A model generated the notes under the pieces. That model had not been told where the DNA came from. It saw only the letters and a program-made list of their open reading frames with translations, and did no database searches. 52,981 bases of DNA from Sporolactobacillus terrae DSM 11697. Its GTDB lineage: Bacteria > Bacillota > Bacilli > Bacillales > Sporolactobacillaceae. Numbering within the stretch: position 1 is the first letter of the stretch; each line of letters starts with the position of its first letter. The stretch is taken from positions 1-52,981 of the forward strand of contig NZ_JFZC01000078.1 in NCBI RefSeq assembly GCF_000648615.1, in the 5' to 3' direction. Position numbers and translations under genes: made by a program. Shown in pieces: positions 16,131 to 25,974 of the stretch.

Positions 16131-17810
16131 ATGATTGGAAAACACATTCGTCATCTTAAAAGATATCGAGAAATTGTTTCAGTTCTGGTTAAATACGGAT
16201 TCGGCTATCTTGTAAAAGATGTCGGCTTGTTTCATTTGCTCTCATTACCCAAACAGATTGCGGCTGATTTATCCGGAAACGGACAAGAGCAAAGGTCATT
16301 AGGGCAACGTATACGGCTTATGTTAGAAGAACTCGGACCTACTTTTATTAAACTTGGCCAACTGCTTAGCTTGAGAACCGATATATTGCCGGAACAAATT
16401 GCTGACGAATTGCGCAATCTTCAGGATCAGGTTACACCCGTAAACGTAGAATCCATCAAGCAGATTATTGCTGAAGAATTCGGAGCACCCGTTGAAGACG
16501 TCTTTGCTCGTTTTGACGATTCGTGTATCGCTGCGGCTTCAATGGGTCAGGCGCACTATGCTCAATTGAAAAGCGGCGAGAAAGTTGCAGTTAAAATCAG
16601 ACGTCCGGACATTGAATCGGTTGTTGCCAATGACATTGAAATTCTATGGGACTTAGCCTCCCTTGTCGATAAACGGTACGAATGGGCACGCACTTATCAA
16701 GTGTTGGATCTCGTGGAAGAATTTTCTACAGCCGTTCATAAAGAATTAGACTATACACTAGAAGCGCGAAACACCAAAAAGCTTTATTCCTTTTTTAGGG
16801 ATAACGATCAAGTCGTCATTCCTAAGGTTTACGATGATTACTCCTCAGCTCGCGTCTTAACCTTAGACTATATTAACGGTTATAAGGTGCAAGATTTACT
16901 TGAGCGTACCCCGGCCGATATTGATAAAAAAACGCTCTGTGAATGGCTTGTTCGTTCCTTTCTGGATCAAGCACTCGTCTTCGGCATTTTTCACGGAGAT
17001 CCTCATCCCGGAAATTTATTCTTCTTCTCCGGCAACAAAATCGGCTACATTGATTTTGGTCAAGTCGGTTATTTAAATGAAACGATGAAACGAGATTTCG
17101 GCGATTTAATTATTGGATTAATGAAAGGCAACACGGACATGTTGGTTCGTACGTTGTCTGTAATGACTGACATTCCGGACGATTTGAATGAACGTCAGTT
17201 CAAAACGGATCTGGATGCACTGCGTGAAAAATATTACATGCTCCCTTTTAAAGAAGTACACATCGGCAAAGTCGTTCATGATATCTTTGAAGTGACCAAA
17301 AAACATCGTATTGGCATTCCAAAGAACTATACACTGCTCGGGAAATCACTCATCACGCTCGAAGGAATCATTACCCAGCTCGATTGTGAAATAAGTATTC
17401 TTGAACTTGCAGAACCCTATGGTCATAAATTACTCATACACCGGTTGAACCTGACTGATCTTACAAAGAAACTATTCATGAACAGTTATGATGTTGTTGA
17501 CAACAGTATACAACTGCCTTCTTTATTGCGGAAAACACTCACGCATTTAAATAAAGGGAAAACTCGTGTAGAAATGAAACTTCCCCAATTAGAATTTCTA
17601 CTTGCAAAAGTTGATCGCGCTGCGAACCGTATTTCATTCAGTATTATGCTGCTTTCATTCAGCATCATTTTGGCATGCATTATTCTCGGTGAGGCATTTG
17701 GTGCTCGATCGCTTATCAGTAACGTGCCAATTATTGGCATAGCGGTCACCATCGTTCTTTTCATGTTTATGATCGTCCTTCTTTCAATTTTCCGCTCCGG
17801 CCGCTTTTAA
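16131..17810 (+). CDS. ABC1/UbiB (AarF) family atypical protein kinase-like ATPase
   Basis: 559 residues. Diagnostic UbiB elements: KxGQ motif FIKLGQLLSLRTD, Ala-rich nucleotide loop AAASMGQAHYAQL, VAVKIRRPD (invariant Lys), catalytic-loop-like FHGDPHPGN (His288 region) and YIDFGQVG (DFG Asp308). The C-terminus has two transmembrane helices (about residues 505-555), placing it at the membrane. Family members support isoprenoid-lipid or quinone metabolism through ATPase activity; the role in this Firmicute is unknown. The start at 16131 has AGGTGA upstream; the longer frame overlaps the phasin-like gene. Confidence 0.9.
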   Translation: MIGKHIRHLKRYREIVSVLVKYGFGYLVKDVGLFHLLSLPKQIAADLSGNGQEQRSLGQRIRLMLEELGPTFIKLGQLLSLRTDILPEQIADELRNLQDQVTPVNVESIKQIIAEEFGAPVEDVFARFDDSCIAAASMGQAHYAQLKSGEKVAVKIRRPDIESVVANDIEILWDLASLVDKRYEWARTYQVLDLVEEFSTAVHKELDYTLEARNTKKLYSFFRDNDQVVIPKVYDDYSSARVLTLDYINGYKVQDLLERTPADIDKKTLCEWLVRSFLDQALVFGIFHGDPHPGNLFFFSGNKIGYIDFGQVGYLNETMKRDFGDLIIGLMKGNTDMLVRTLSVMTDIPDDLNERQFKTDLDALREKYYMLPFKEVHIGKVVHDIFEVTKKHRIGIPKNYTLLGKSLITLEGIITQLDCEISILELAEPYGHKLLIHRLNLTDLTKKLFMNSYDVVDNSIQLPSLLRKTLTHLNKGKTRVEMKLPQLEFLLAKVDRAANRISFSIMLLSFSIILACIILGEAFGARSLISNVPIIGIAVTIVLFMFMIVLLSIFRSGRF

Positions 17811-17922
17811 AATCGGAGCCTTCCTTACTTTTGATCAGAATTAAACGTTGGATTCTTTGGTGAACAGGCAATGACATCCGCTTGCACGGTTTGCCGCCAA
17901 ACTCAGGATGACTTTCTTATCG

Positions 17923-18513
17923 TCAAGGTGCCTTAATCGTCAAACGAAAAACTCGGGAACCAATCGTCGAATCAAGTGTTGCTGCAATGCGATTAAGCTG
18001 CACCTGCACGATAATCGCATTGTCTAATTTCTCCTCTTTATGGCGCAAAAGCCGATTGCACTCATCAGACAGAAAGCGGATTTTCTGCTCATCAATTCCT
18101 TTCCCCGCTAAAAAAAGTGTAGCTGCTCTACCATGCTCCGGACGTATCGTGATCCAACGCGCTCCGGGTTTATTTGAGATCATACGGCAGACACAGCCTT
18201 CAGCAGCATCGGCTATCGCGAGCAAAACATCTTGCCGGTCACTAGATACGGCTGTTACCTCTTCCTTCAGCTGTGCAAGCATTGCAGAATCGATCGCATA
18301 AGGATGATCTTGAAACGTAAACATGCGTTTTATCCTTTTCAATCGTTTCTCACTTCCCGTACATGCGATGAATTGATAGTCTGAAATACGTACAAAATTT
18401 GGTTTCTTCGACAGACTGATCTGAATTTCTCCCTCATCGTTCGCTTCAACTTGGTTTCCGTCACTCACCACAGATATCCATTGGTTCGATGCAATAATCG
18501 AAACAAAACTCAA
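17923..18513 (-). CDS. Protein of unknown function, possibly Ntn-hydrolase-like
   Basis: 196 residues using TTG at 18513, chosen because AAGGAGG is 8 bases upstream; the longer frame to 18561 would place that Shine-Dalgarno inside the gene. I do not recognise a named family. The N-terminus (M)SFVSIIASNQWISVVSDG followed by KPNFVRISDYQFIACTGS resembles the first strands of proteasome-beta-like Ntn hydrolases (strand, SD motif, then KI-x-I-D-x-x-x-x-x-x-G). After Met removal Ser would be residue 1, a possible nucleophile. This is weak pattern resemblance only. It stands alone, convergent with ubiB and divergent from pox. Confidence 0.65.
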   Translation of the reverse strand: MSFVSIIASNQWISVVSDGNQVEANDEGEIQISLSKKPNFVRISDYQFIACTGSEKRLKRIKRMFTFQDHPYAIDSAMLAQLKEEVTAVSSDRQDVLLAIADAAEGCVCRMISNKPGARWITIRPEHGRAATLFLAGKGIDEQKIRFLSDECNRLLRHKEEKLDNAIIVQVQLNRIAATLDSTIGSRVFRLTIKAP

Positions 18514-18615
18514 ATATAACCCCTCCTTCAAGGCTTCTTCTCTATTATAGAAACAATCCATTCGAAAAAGAAGTATCGATCAACCTGTCCGTCGATGATT
18601 TATGAGCATATCGGT

Positions 18616-18659
18616 TTGCATTTTTTTCTATTTGTCATAAAATGAACCCATAAGGTTCA
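18616..18659 (+). promoter_or_regulatory. Candidate pox promoter and operator
   Basis: TTGCAT (18616-18621), 16-base spacer, TAAAAT (18638-18643), immediately followed by the perfect palindrome TGAACC-cataa-GGTTCA (18643-18659), which would cover the transcription start. A repressor site is inferred; the regulator is unknown. Confidence 0.5.
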
Positions 18660-18751
18660 ATTTATTGTCACATTTTATATAGAGAAAGATCTTGAAACGT
18701 AAACAAAAATCTGTTTCAAGAATGTATTCAACTCTGGAGGAGGAACCCAAT

Positions 18752-20482
18752 ATGGGAAAAGTAAAAGCAAGTGATGCAGTCGTCAAGTTGCTGGAAAACT
18801 GGGGCATTGATCATATCTATGGTATCCCCGGCGACTCCATTGACACGATGGTTGAAGCATTACGCAAAGAAGAAAGCAAAATAAAATTTTACACGGTTCG
18901 TCATGAAGAAGTCGCTTCACTCGCAGCTGCAGCTTATTCAAAACTAACCGGAAAAATCGGTGTATGCCTTGCAATTGGCGGTCCTGGTGCGATTCACCTA
19001 CTCAATGGCATGTATGATGCTAAGATGGATCATGTACCGATGCTTGTACTTGTCGGACATATTCCATCACGTTTGACCGGAACCGATTATTTTCAAGAAG
19101 TCGACACAGTGGAACTGTTTAAAGATGTTGCTGTATACAACAAAAAAATCACAAGCGCCGAAAGCTTCCCGGCTGTTGTCAACCAAGCAATCCGCACGGC
19201 TTATACAAAACGCGGCGTTGCGGTTCTCTCCATTCCGGATGATATTCCGCTAGGTGAGATTTCCGACAGCGCGCCTCAACTTTCAACGATTTTTGAGAAG
19301 AAAACGCCTGGTCTTGTTCAAGATGATTTGAATGATGCGGTAGCCTTAATTAACAATGCAACGCGTCCGGTCATTTTAGCAGGTGTTGGCGCGAAAAATG
19401 CAAAGAATGAACTCAAAGCCTTTGCAGAACGTATCGACGCACCCGTTGCGATCACATTGCCCGGCAAAGGAGCAATTTCAGATTTGCACCCGAACTTTAT
19501 CGGCAATATTGGCAAAATCGGTACAAAGCCTGCCTATCGAGCAATGAAAAGTTCTGATTTGCTGATCATGATCGGTACCGATTATCCCTATGCAGCATAT
19601 CTTCCGGAAGGTGCAAAATGTGTTCAGATCGACATTGATCCTGAAAAAATCGGCAAGCGTTATGCGGTAACTAACGGAATTGTCGGTGATGCTGCTGAAG
19701 CGCTCGCCTACTTAACAGAACATGTAACACCTGTTTCTGACCGTCCATTCCTGAAAACATGCCAAGACAACATGAAGACTTGGTGGAACTGGATGAATGA
19801 GGACCAGGATCAAAAGAAATCGCCGATTGCTCCTGAAGCATTGATGGCAGGCATTGAATCCATTTCTGAGGATGACACGATTTATTCTGTGGATGTCGGT
19901 ACGTCAACGGTTTGGTCAACACGTTATCTCAGACTTAGAGATAATCAAGACTTTATTGTTTCTGCATGGCTAGGTACGATGGGATGCGGTCTTCCCGGTG
20001 CCATCGCAGCCAAACAGACATTCCCAGATCGTCAAGCCATCGCCATCACGGGGGATGGTGCATTTGCAATGGTGATGCAAGACTTTGCTACTGCCGTTCA
20101 TTACAAAATGCCGATTATCGTTGTCGTTTTAAACAACAAACAATTGGCGTTCATTAAATATGAACAACAGTCCGCCGGTCAATTAAAATATGCTGTTGAC
20201 TTTGGTGACATTGATTATGCCAAGTTTGCCGAAGCATGCGGCGGAAAAGGATTCCGGATTCAAAAATATGAAGAACTCCAGCCTGCTCTAGAGCAAGCCA
20301 AAGCATCAGATGTGCCGGTAATTCTTGACGTTGCCGTAGATGTAAATGCTGCGCCGCTTCCAGGAAAAATTGTGATGGATGAAGCAAAGGGTTATGCACG
20401 ATTCACGGCGAAATCAATTGCTGAAAATCACAAAATGGAAAAAATGCCGCCAATGAAGACGGTTATGCGTCGGTTCCTGTAA
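18752..20482 (+). CDS. pox: Pyruvate oxidase
   Basis: 576-residue thiamine-diphosphate enzyme. GIDHIYGIPGDSIDTMVEAL at the N-terminus, the catalytic Glu in RHEEVASLAAAAY (residues 51-53), central FAD/NAD-type domain, and the TPP motif GDGAFAMVMQDF ending VVVLNNKQ. The IYGIPGDS and length match SpxB/Pox, which converts pyruvate, phosphate and O2 to acetyl-phosphate, CO2 and H2O2; acetolactate synthase is less likely. A quinone-linked PoxB-type enzyme is a second possibility that the sequence alone does not exclude. The start at 18752 has GGAGGAGG upstream. Confidence 0.88.
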   Translation: MGKVKASDAVVKLLENWGIDHIYGIPGDSIDTMVEALRKEESKIKFYTVRHEEVASLAAAAYSKLTGKIGVCLAIGGPGAIHLLNGMYDAKMDHVPMLVLVGHIPSRLTGTDYFQEVDTVELFKDVAVYNKKITSAESFPAVVNQAIRTAYTKRGVAVLSIPDDIPLGEISDSAPQLSTIFEKKTPGLVQDDLNDAVALINNATRPVILAGVGAKNAKNELKAFAERIDAPVAITLPGKGAISDLHPNFIGNIGKIGTKPAYRAMKSSDLLIMIGTDYPYAAYLPEGAKCVQIDIDPEKIGKRYAVTNGIVGDAAEALAYLTEHVTPVSDRPFLKTCQDNMKTWWNWMNEDQDQKKSPIAPEALMAGIESISEDDTIYSVDVGTSTVWSTRYLRLRDNQDFIVSAWLGTMGCGLPGAIAAKQTFPDRQAIAITGDGAFAMVMQDFATAVHYKMPIIVVVLNNKQLAFIKYEQQSAGQLKYAVDFGDIDYAKFAEACGGKGFRIQKYEELQPALEQAKASDVPVILDVAVDVNAAPLPGKIVMDEAKGYARFTAKSIAENHKMEKMPPMKTVMRRFL

Positions 20483-20499
20483 TCGATTTGATCATAAAG

Positions 20500-20540
20500 T
20501 GAAAAAAGGATCTGCCCCTCTGAGGGCAGATCCTTTTTTG
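20500..20540. terminator. Bidirectional terminator between pox and gnd
   Basis: AAAAAGGATCTGCCC-ctctga-GGGCAGATCCTTTTTT: 15-bp near-perfect stem with A and T tracts, serving both convergent genes. Confidence 0.92.
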
Positions 20541-20552
20541 GTTCCCAAGGTT

Positions 20553-21452
20553 TTATTTTTTAACGACAGCATGTCCGCCAAATTCATTACGCAATGCAGC
20601 AACCACTTTGCCAGAGAACGTATCGCTTTCCAGAGAACGATAACGCATCAAAAGTGATAGAGCAATGACCGGAGTCGGCACTTGCATATCAAGAGCGGTC
20701 TCTAGTGTCCATTTTCCTTCACCGGATGAGGACATAACCCCACTCAACTTCTCTAGATTACCATCCTTTGAAAAAGCATCTTCAAGAAGTTCCACGAGCC
20801 AGCTGCGGATCACTGAACCATGGTTCCACACCTTTGCGACAGCCTGATTATCGTAATCAAATTCACTTTTCTGCAAAACTTCAAAACCTTCAGCCAGCGA
20901 CTGCATCATGCCGTATTCGACACCATTATGAACCATTTTTAAGAAATGGCCACTCCCTGCTTTTCCCGTATAGAGATAACCATCCTCAACCGATATTGCT
21001 TTAAAGAGCGGTTCGAGATAGCTGAAGGATCGTTCTTCTCCGCCAACCATGATACAAGCACCATGGCGCGCACCGCTCATCCCGCCGGATGTACCGACAT
21101 CCATAAATGAGATTCCTTGTTTTTTACATCGCGCGTAACGGCGAAGTGTATCGGTGTAGCGTGAGTTGCCTCCATCAAGCACAATATCCCCTTCGTCAAG
21201 CAGAGGAAGAAGCGTGTTGAGCGTTTGCTCTGTCGGATCCCCTGCTGGAACCATCAGCCAGAATACCCGCGGCGTTTCTAGGCTGTTTACCAACTTTTCT
21301 ACTGAAGTAAACCCTTCAATCCCTTCAGTTTCTTGTGCTTTTTTTACAGCTGCTTCGGACAGGTCGAAGGCATTAACCGCAAAACCATGTTCAGACATAT
21401 TAAGTGCAAGGTTGTACCCCATCTTTCCCAATCCAATGAGTCCGATCTTCAT
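20553..21452 (-). CDS. gnd: 6-phosphogluconate dehydrogenase, decarboxylating (short type)
   Basis: 299 residues, the short GntZ/YqeC-type rather than the 470-residue enzyme. N-terminal dinucleotide fold MKIGLIGLGKMGYNLALNM, substrate-binding DVGTSGGMSGA, catalytic Lys in GSGHFLKMVHNGVEYGMMQ. Oxidises 6-phosphogluconate to ribulose-5-phosphate. Short-type enzymes are often NAD-dependent. The start at 21452 is preferred: AGGTG is 6 bases upstream, whereas the GTG at 21461 overlaps it. With zwf this supplies both dehydrogenases of the oxidative pentose-phosphate branch; the lactonase is not seen here. Confidence 0.92.
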   Translation of the reverse strand: MKIGLIGLGKMGYNLALNMSEHGFAVNAFDLSEAAVKKAQETEGIEGFTSVEKLVNSLETPRVFWLMVPAGDPTEQTLNTLLPLLDEGDIVLDGGNSRYTDTLRRYARCKKQGISFMDVGTSGGMSGARHGACIMVGGEERSFSYLEPLFKAISVEDGYLYTGKAGSGHFLKMVHNGVEYGMMQSLAEGFEVLQKSEFDYDNQAVAKVWNHGSVIRSWLVELLEDAFSKDGNLEKLSGVMSSSGEGKWTLETALDMQVPTPVIALSLLMRYRSLESDTFSGKVVAALRNEFGGHAVVKK

Positions 21453-21596
21453 TTCAATCACCTATTTTATCAAAATTTATGTTTTCTCTTTTTTTAGTTT
21501 AACCTATTCCGCCGGGTTATCCAAATCAAATGTTGTTTTTTGACAACCACAATCCATTCAAGCACAGTAAAGACGGAGGCATTTTTCATAAGCCAA

Positions 21597-23771
21597 TTAA
21601 GCAGGATCAGGAGGTATGCGGGAATGCACTCCAACTGGGTCTCGATATACATCGGTAAATAGAATGATCATCAGCAGCAGAACACTCACAAACACGAAAT
21701 AACTCGTTGTTGATAAATAGGGACGTGTATCACGCATATAAGCACGGAATTGTAAGTCTCTTCCCTCTAATATTCGTCCGTTGAACATTAAAGAGCCGCC
21801 TCGATACAAATCTCTCTGTTCGAATAATCCTTTTCCATGAATCGCTAAATCCAGATAACTATGCTGCTGATTTCCAATCATCGAAACCGTTAAGACATAC
21901 TTCTTCTTGCCACGAAAAGGACGAACAAAATTAAAATTAGAAAGTGTGCCTTTCTTCAAGCCATGTTTTGTAAATTGCTTCGTTTGTTCTTCATCCCCGG
22001 ATCGAGAACGAAGTGTTACTTGATAAATGCCATCCCCTTTTGAACGAGACATGCCTAAAGAAATATGATCAAATGACCGATCCGCATAAAAGGTTTGTGA
22101 AACATAGTGATCAAGCGAAACTCGAGCTTGAAGCGAGCCTTTGCGCTGATTTTGATTCACCGCATAGCGGTATTGTACATCACTCTCTTGTGTAATCACA
22201 CGGAAATGGAAGACCGTCACAGCTAAAAGCAGGATCACAAGCAGATGTGCAGTATGCTGACCCGTTATTGACCACAGCGAACGATTCATCTGCCTCTTTT
22301 CGCCGAGCCACAGCTGCACCTTGGAAACACCGTAACAATTCATGATTAGAAATGGAAAGAGGAACAGTAGCGCATAGCGAGGCTCTGCTTCCCAAACAAA
22401 AATATAAAATACGAAATTCCCAAAGAGCATCATTTGCAAAAGCAGACCCGTATCGATGTGCTTTTTACGATACGCGCGAAGTGCAGAACAAAGAAGAAAA
22501 AACAAATTGGCACAGTGGAAAGCTTGAATAATTAGAAGGAATAACGCGCGTTGTCCCCCAATTAAATAATCGTACATCAAGGAGTGTGTGGATGTATTTC
22601 CCAGATACCAATAGTAGCCCATCGAGCCATCCGCATAGACGCGGAACGCTTTAACAAACCACAAAGATATCAGTGTTCCGATTGATTTCTCATGCAGCCT
22701 TTTCTTGATTTCATCCGTTGTTGCTTTTCTTTTCTCCTCCTGGGTCTGTTTGGTGAATGTTCGTTGAAAATCATTGTAATTATACCGCCCCTGTTCGGAT
22801 AGGCCAAGCATTATCCAGTGTGTCGTCGGCATCTTTGCATGATCGTTTGACTTAAGATGGATTCCTTCAGCCAGCTGAATCGCTGAGTTTTGCATGATAA
22901 GCAATGCGCCAAGTGTCACAACAGTAAACATCAAAACATGCTTGATACGCTTCTGTAACAGCAGATAGATGATGAGTGCGGGCAAAAAGAGAATCAGATT
23001 CTGGCGAATAACGCAACCGGCAGCAAGCAGAAGACAAAATAAAAGACCGTAAGGCTTGTTGCCCTGCTCATAGCGCATCCATAAATAGATCAAAAGCGGA
23101 GGCATCATAATCATCAAAGTATCCGAGTAAAAGTAAAGCGAATAGAAAAACAATGGGAAACAAGTAGCGATCAGCACTAAAAAGAACACACTCATTCTCA
23201 TTCCGAAAATTATCTTAACTATTTTTGTAGAGAAAAGAATAGCGCAATTTAAAACAGCCATACATAGCAAATGATCAAGAAACAAAAATGCATCGACCGA
23301 CTGCAATGGAAAGATACGGTAAAGTCCATAGCGGATCAGCAGCAAGGGGATGTTATTCGGATAGATTTGAAAATAAATCGTGTCTGCATTATTTCTGTTT
23401 GCTTCCAATAAATGATAGGCTTTCATAAACACATGTCCGCCATCAATTTCAGGAGGCTGGATCCCTGAAAATACGATAAGGAGGAAAAGTTCATAGCCAC
23501 CAATCACAGCAACCAGCAAAAAGCGCAAGCGATACACCGTTTTCCCGTGACACGCACACAACAGTCGATGCATCGACAGTAAGAAAAGTATAAAAACAAC
23601 CGTTAATAGTAACAGGATCCAGGTCAAGTCCAATGATGAATAGGCAAGATTTCCATATTTTAAATAGTTCCCAAGAAAAAGTGGACCTATCATGCTCATA
23701 AGCAAAAAAACCCCGCCAAACAGAAAAAACGCCCCTGAAAATAATTGTATTAATCGACGTTTACCATCCAA
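21597..23771 (-). CDS. Polytopic GT-C-type glycosyltransferase-like membrane protein
   Basis: 724 residues. About ten to twelve hydrophobic helices occupy residues 8-500, followed by a roughly 180-residue extracytoplasmic domain (about 510-690) and one last helix near the C-terminus. The first external loop carries EIDGGHVFMKAYHL with an acidic residue where GT-C enzymes (family 39-like) have their catalytic Asp/Glu. Such enzymes transfer sugars from polyprenyl-phosphate donors; donor and acceptor here are unknown. The start is TTG (23771) with only GGGTG upstream, so the N-terminus is approximate. It is isolated, with no cell-wall glycan genes next to it. Confidence 0.65.
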   Translation of the reverse strand: MDGKRRLIQLFSGAFFLFGGVFLLMSMIGPLFLGNYLKYGNLAYSSLDLTWILLLLTVVFILFLLSMHRLLCACHGKTVYRLRFLLVAVIGGYELFLLIVFSGIQPPEIDGGHVFMKAYHLLEANRNNADTIYFQIYPNNIPLLLIRYGLYRIFPLQSVDAFLFLDHLLCMAVLNCAILFSTKIVKIIFGMRMSVFFLVLIATCFPLFFYSLYFYSDTLMIMMPPLLIYLWMRYEQGNKPYGLLFCLLLAAGCVIRQNLILFLPALIIYLLLQKRIKHVLMFTVVTLGALLIMQNSAIQLAEGIHLKSNDHAKMPTTHWIMLGLSEQGRYNYNDFQRTFTKQTQEEKRKATTDEIKKRLHEKSIGTLISLWFVKAFRVYADGSMGYYWYLGNTSTHSLMYDYLIGGQRALFLLIIQAFHCANLFFLLCSALRAYRKKHIDTGLLLQMMLFGNFVFYIFVWEAEPRYALLFLFPFLIMNCYGVSKVQLWLGEKRQMNRSLWSITGQHTAHLLVILLLAVTVFHFRVITQESDVQYRYAVNQNQRKGSLQARVSLDHYVSQTFYADRSFDHISLGMSRSKGDGIYQVTLRSRSGDEEQTKQFTKHGLKKGTLSNFNFVRPFRGKKKYVLTVSMIGNQQHSYLDLAIHGKGLFEQRDLYRGGSLMFNGRILEGRDLQFRAYMRDTRPYLSTTSYFVFVSVLLLMIILFTDVYRDPVGVHSRIPPDPA

Positions 23772-23856
23772 AAATGCTCACACCCAGAAGATCTGATTTT
23801 CAGTCATTACTGGACTAGTATTTGTCAAAACCCCTGCTATTATCACTTTTCAGACA

Positions 23857-23893
23857 TAAAAAAAAGCGGTCGAAGTTTCAGCCGCTTTTAACG
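23857..23893 (-). terminator. Terminator of fruA
   Basis: On the minus strand AAAGCGG-(12 nt)-CCGCTTT then T8, just after the fruA stop. Confidence 0.8.
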
Positions 23894-23923
23894 CATTGGA
23901 ATAATGCTTTTGCTCATGCTCAT

Positions 23924-25825
23924 TTACTGCTTTACGGGCTTTTTCCAAAGTCCAAGAATTAACCCGGAAACGATTGATCCGATGATAATCGAAACCAAGA
24001 ACAGAATCGGATGATTACCAAGGAGTACAACGAAGATGCCGCCATGAGGTGCCGGAATATTAATGTTCCAAAGCTGAGTTAATCCCCCAGCAATTGCTGC
24101 ACCAATCACACTTGAACCAATGATATGAAGCGGGTCGGCAGCCGCAAATGGAATTGCACCTTCTGTAATAAACGATAAACCGAGCACATAGTTTGTAATA
24201 CCTGCTTTGCGTTCTTCTTCAGTGAATTTGTGTTTGAAGAGCGATGAAGCTAAAGCGATCGCAATCGGCGGTACCATGCCACCCGCCATGACGGCAGCCA
24301 TCATTAAACCATTTTCGTTGCCGCTGCTTGTAAAGACACCAATCGCAAAGGTATAAGCAGCCTTATTTACCGGACCACCCATATCAACGGCCATCATACC
24401 GCCAAGAACAACACCAAGCAAAACTGCATTTCCGGTTCCTAGATGGTTCAAGCCGCCAATCAATCCTGTGTTAATCCATTTAAAAATTGGGTTAAGGATG
24501 TAATACATTAATCCTCCCGTAACCAACAGGCCCAAAACAGGATAAAGCAGAATCGGTTTTATACCGTCCAAAGTACGCGGAAGACCGCTAAATACTTTTT
24601 TCAGCAAGATAATCACCCATCCAGCAAGAAAACCAGCGGCAAGGCCGCCAAGGAAACCAGCATTCGCACTTGCTGCTAGAAAACCGCCAACCATACCTGG
24701 CATCAATGCTGGTCGATCACCGATACTCATTGCGATAAATCCGGCGAGAATTGGGATTAAGAAGTGGAAGGCCCCTGTGTCTCCCCCGGCGATAGCGCTA
24801 AGCATCTGAAAGATTGTATTATCTTTGCCCAGATGTTCAAAAAGGAACGATATGGCAAGTAAAATACCACCACCGACGACAAACGGCAGCATATGGGAAA
24901 TACCGTTCATCAGATCTTTATAAACCTTGCTCCAGACTGATTCCTTACCGACTTGCTCGCTCTCTTCAGCTCCTCCGCCTTCCGCATGGTATACAGGTGC
25001 TTGGCCATGCAGTGCTTTATTGATTAATTCTTCCGGTTTGCGAATCCCGTCGCTTACAGGGGTTTGCAGTACCTTTTTACCGTCAAAGCGAGCCATTTCA
25101 ACTTTCTTGTCTGCAGCAACAATGACTCCAGCAGCACGTGCAATCTCATCTTTAGTAAGCACATGCTTTGCCCCTTCTGAACCATTTGTTTCAACACGAA
25201 TGGCTACGCCCATTTCTTTTGCCTTTTTCTTCAAAGCATCTTCGGCCATGTAGGTGTGTGCAATTCCCGTTGGGCATGCGGTAACGGCAACGACGAATTG
25301 CTCTTCAGATGATGCTTTCAGAGCATGTGCATTTTTTGCTTCTGCCTCTTTCTTTTCTTCTGCATCATGCTCTGCTTGCTTTTCATTAAAAAGCTGGGCA
25401 ACCTCATGTGCAGTACCGGCTTGTTTTATTTGTTCAACAAAATCGTGGTCAATCAGCAGTCGGGACAATGCTGCCAGCGTCTGCAAATGTACATCAGCCG
25501 CTCCTTCGGGGGCCGCAATCATAAAGAATAGGTATGAAGGTTGTCCATCAAGAGCCTTGTAATCAATCCCTTTTTTGCTATGACCAAAAACAACGGTCGC
25601 TTCATTCACCGCTTTTGTTTTCGCATGAGGCATTGCGATTCCGTCGCCAATGCCTGTGCTTGATTGTGCTTCACGCTTCAAAATCATTTCTTTAAAAAGT
25701 TGCGGATCATTAATTCGATTATTTTTTTCAAGACTGGTAATCAGTTCATCGATAGCGCCTTCTTTAGTTGTCGCTTTCATGTCCAAAAGCATAGCGCTTT
25801 CAATCATTAAATCTGTAATTTTCAT
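23924..25825 (-). CDS. fruA: PTS fructose transporter, EIIABC
   Basis: 633 residues with the three PTS domains in order: EIIA (phospho-His67 in GIAMPHAKT, residues 1-150), an acidic Glu/Ala linker, EIIB (phospho-Cys184 in VTACPTGIAHTYMA, about 175-275) and a membrane EIIC (about 295-630). It imports fructose and phosphorylates it to fructose-1-phosphate. The start at 25825 follows AAAAAGGAG; the frame is open further upstream but that part has no Shine-Dalgarno. It follows a DeoR regulator by 149 bases. The 1-phosphofructokinase gene fruK, normally between them, is missing. Confidence 0.95.
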   Translation of the reverse strand: MKITDLMIESAMLLDMKATTKEGAIDELITSLEKNNRINDPQLFKEMILKREAQSSTGIGDGIAMPHAKTKAVNEATVVFGHSKKGIDYKALDGQPSYLFFMIAAPEGAADVHLQTLAALSRLLIDHDFVEQIKQAGTAHEVAQLFNEKQAEHDAEEKKEAEAKNAHALKASSEEQFVVAVTACPTGIAHTYMAEDALKKKAKEMGVAIRVETNGSEGAKHVLTKDEIARAAGVIVAADKKVEMARFDGKKVLQTPVSDGIRKPEELINKALHGQAPVYHAEGGGAEESEQVGKESVWSKVYKDLMNGISHMLPFVVGGGILLAISFLFEHLGKDNTIFQMLSAIAGGDTGAFHFLIPILAGFIAMSIGDRPALMPGMVGGFLAASANAGFLGGLAAGFLAGWVIILLKKVFSGLPRTLDGIKPILLYPVLGLLVTGGLMYYILNPIFKWINTGLIGGLNHLGTGNAVLLGVVLGGMMAVDMGGPVNKAAYTFAIGVFTSSGNENGLMMAAVMAGGMVPPIAIALASSLFKHKFTEEERKAGITNYVLGLSFITEGAIPFAAADPLHIIGSSVIGAAIAGGLTQLWNINIPAPHGGIFVVLLGNHPILFLVSIIIGSIVSGLILGLWKKPVKQ

Positions 25826-25974
25826 AGAAGTTCCACTCCTTTTTGCTAATCTAAGTCTGTAGAGCATCATCGTTCCAGATACTGGTTTTAGGTAAACGAT
25901 TTCATCTTTTATCAAAAACAAAACTTCGTTTTTTCCAGCAACATCTGAACGCATTGGCTGATCAATCTCAGCGG

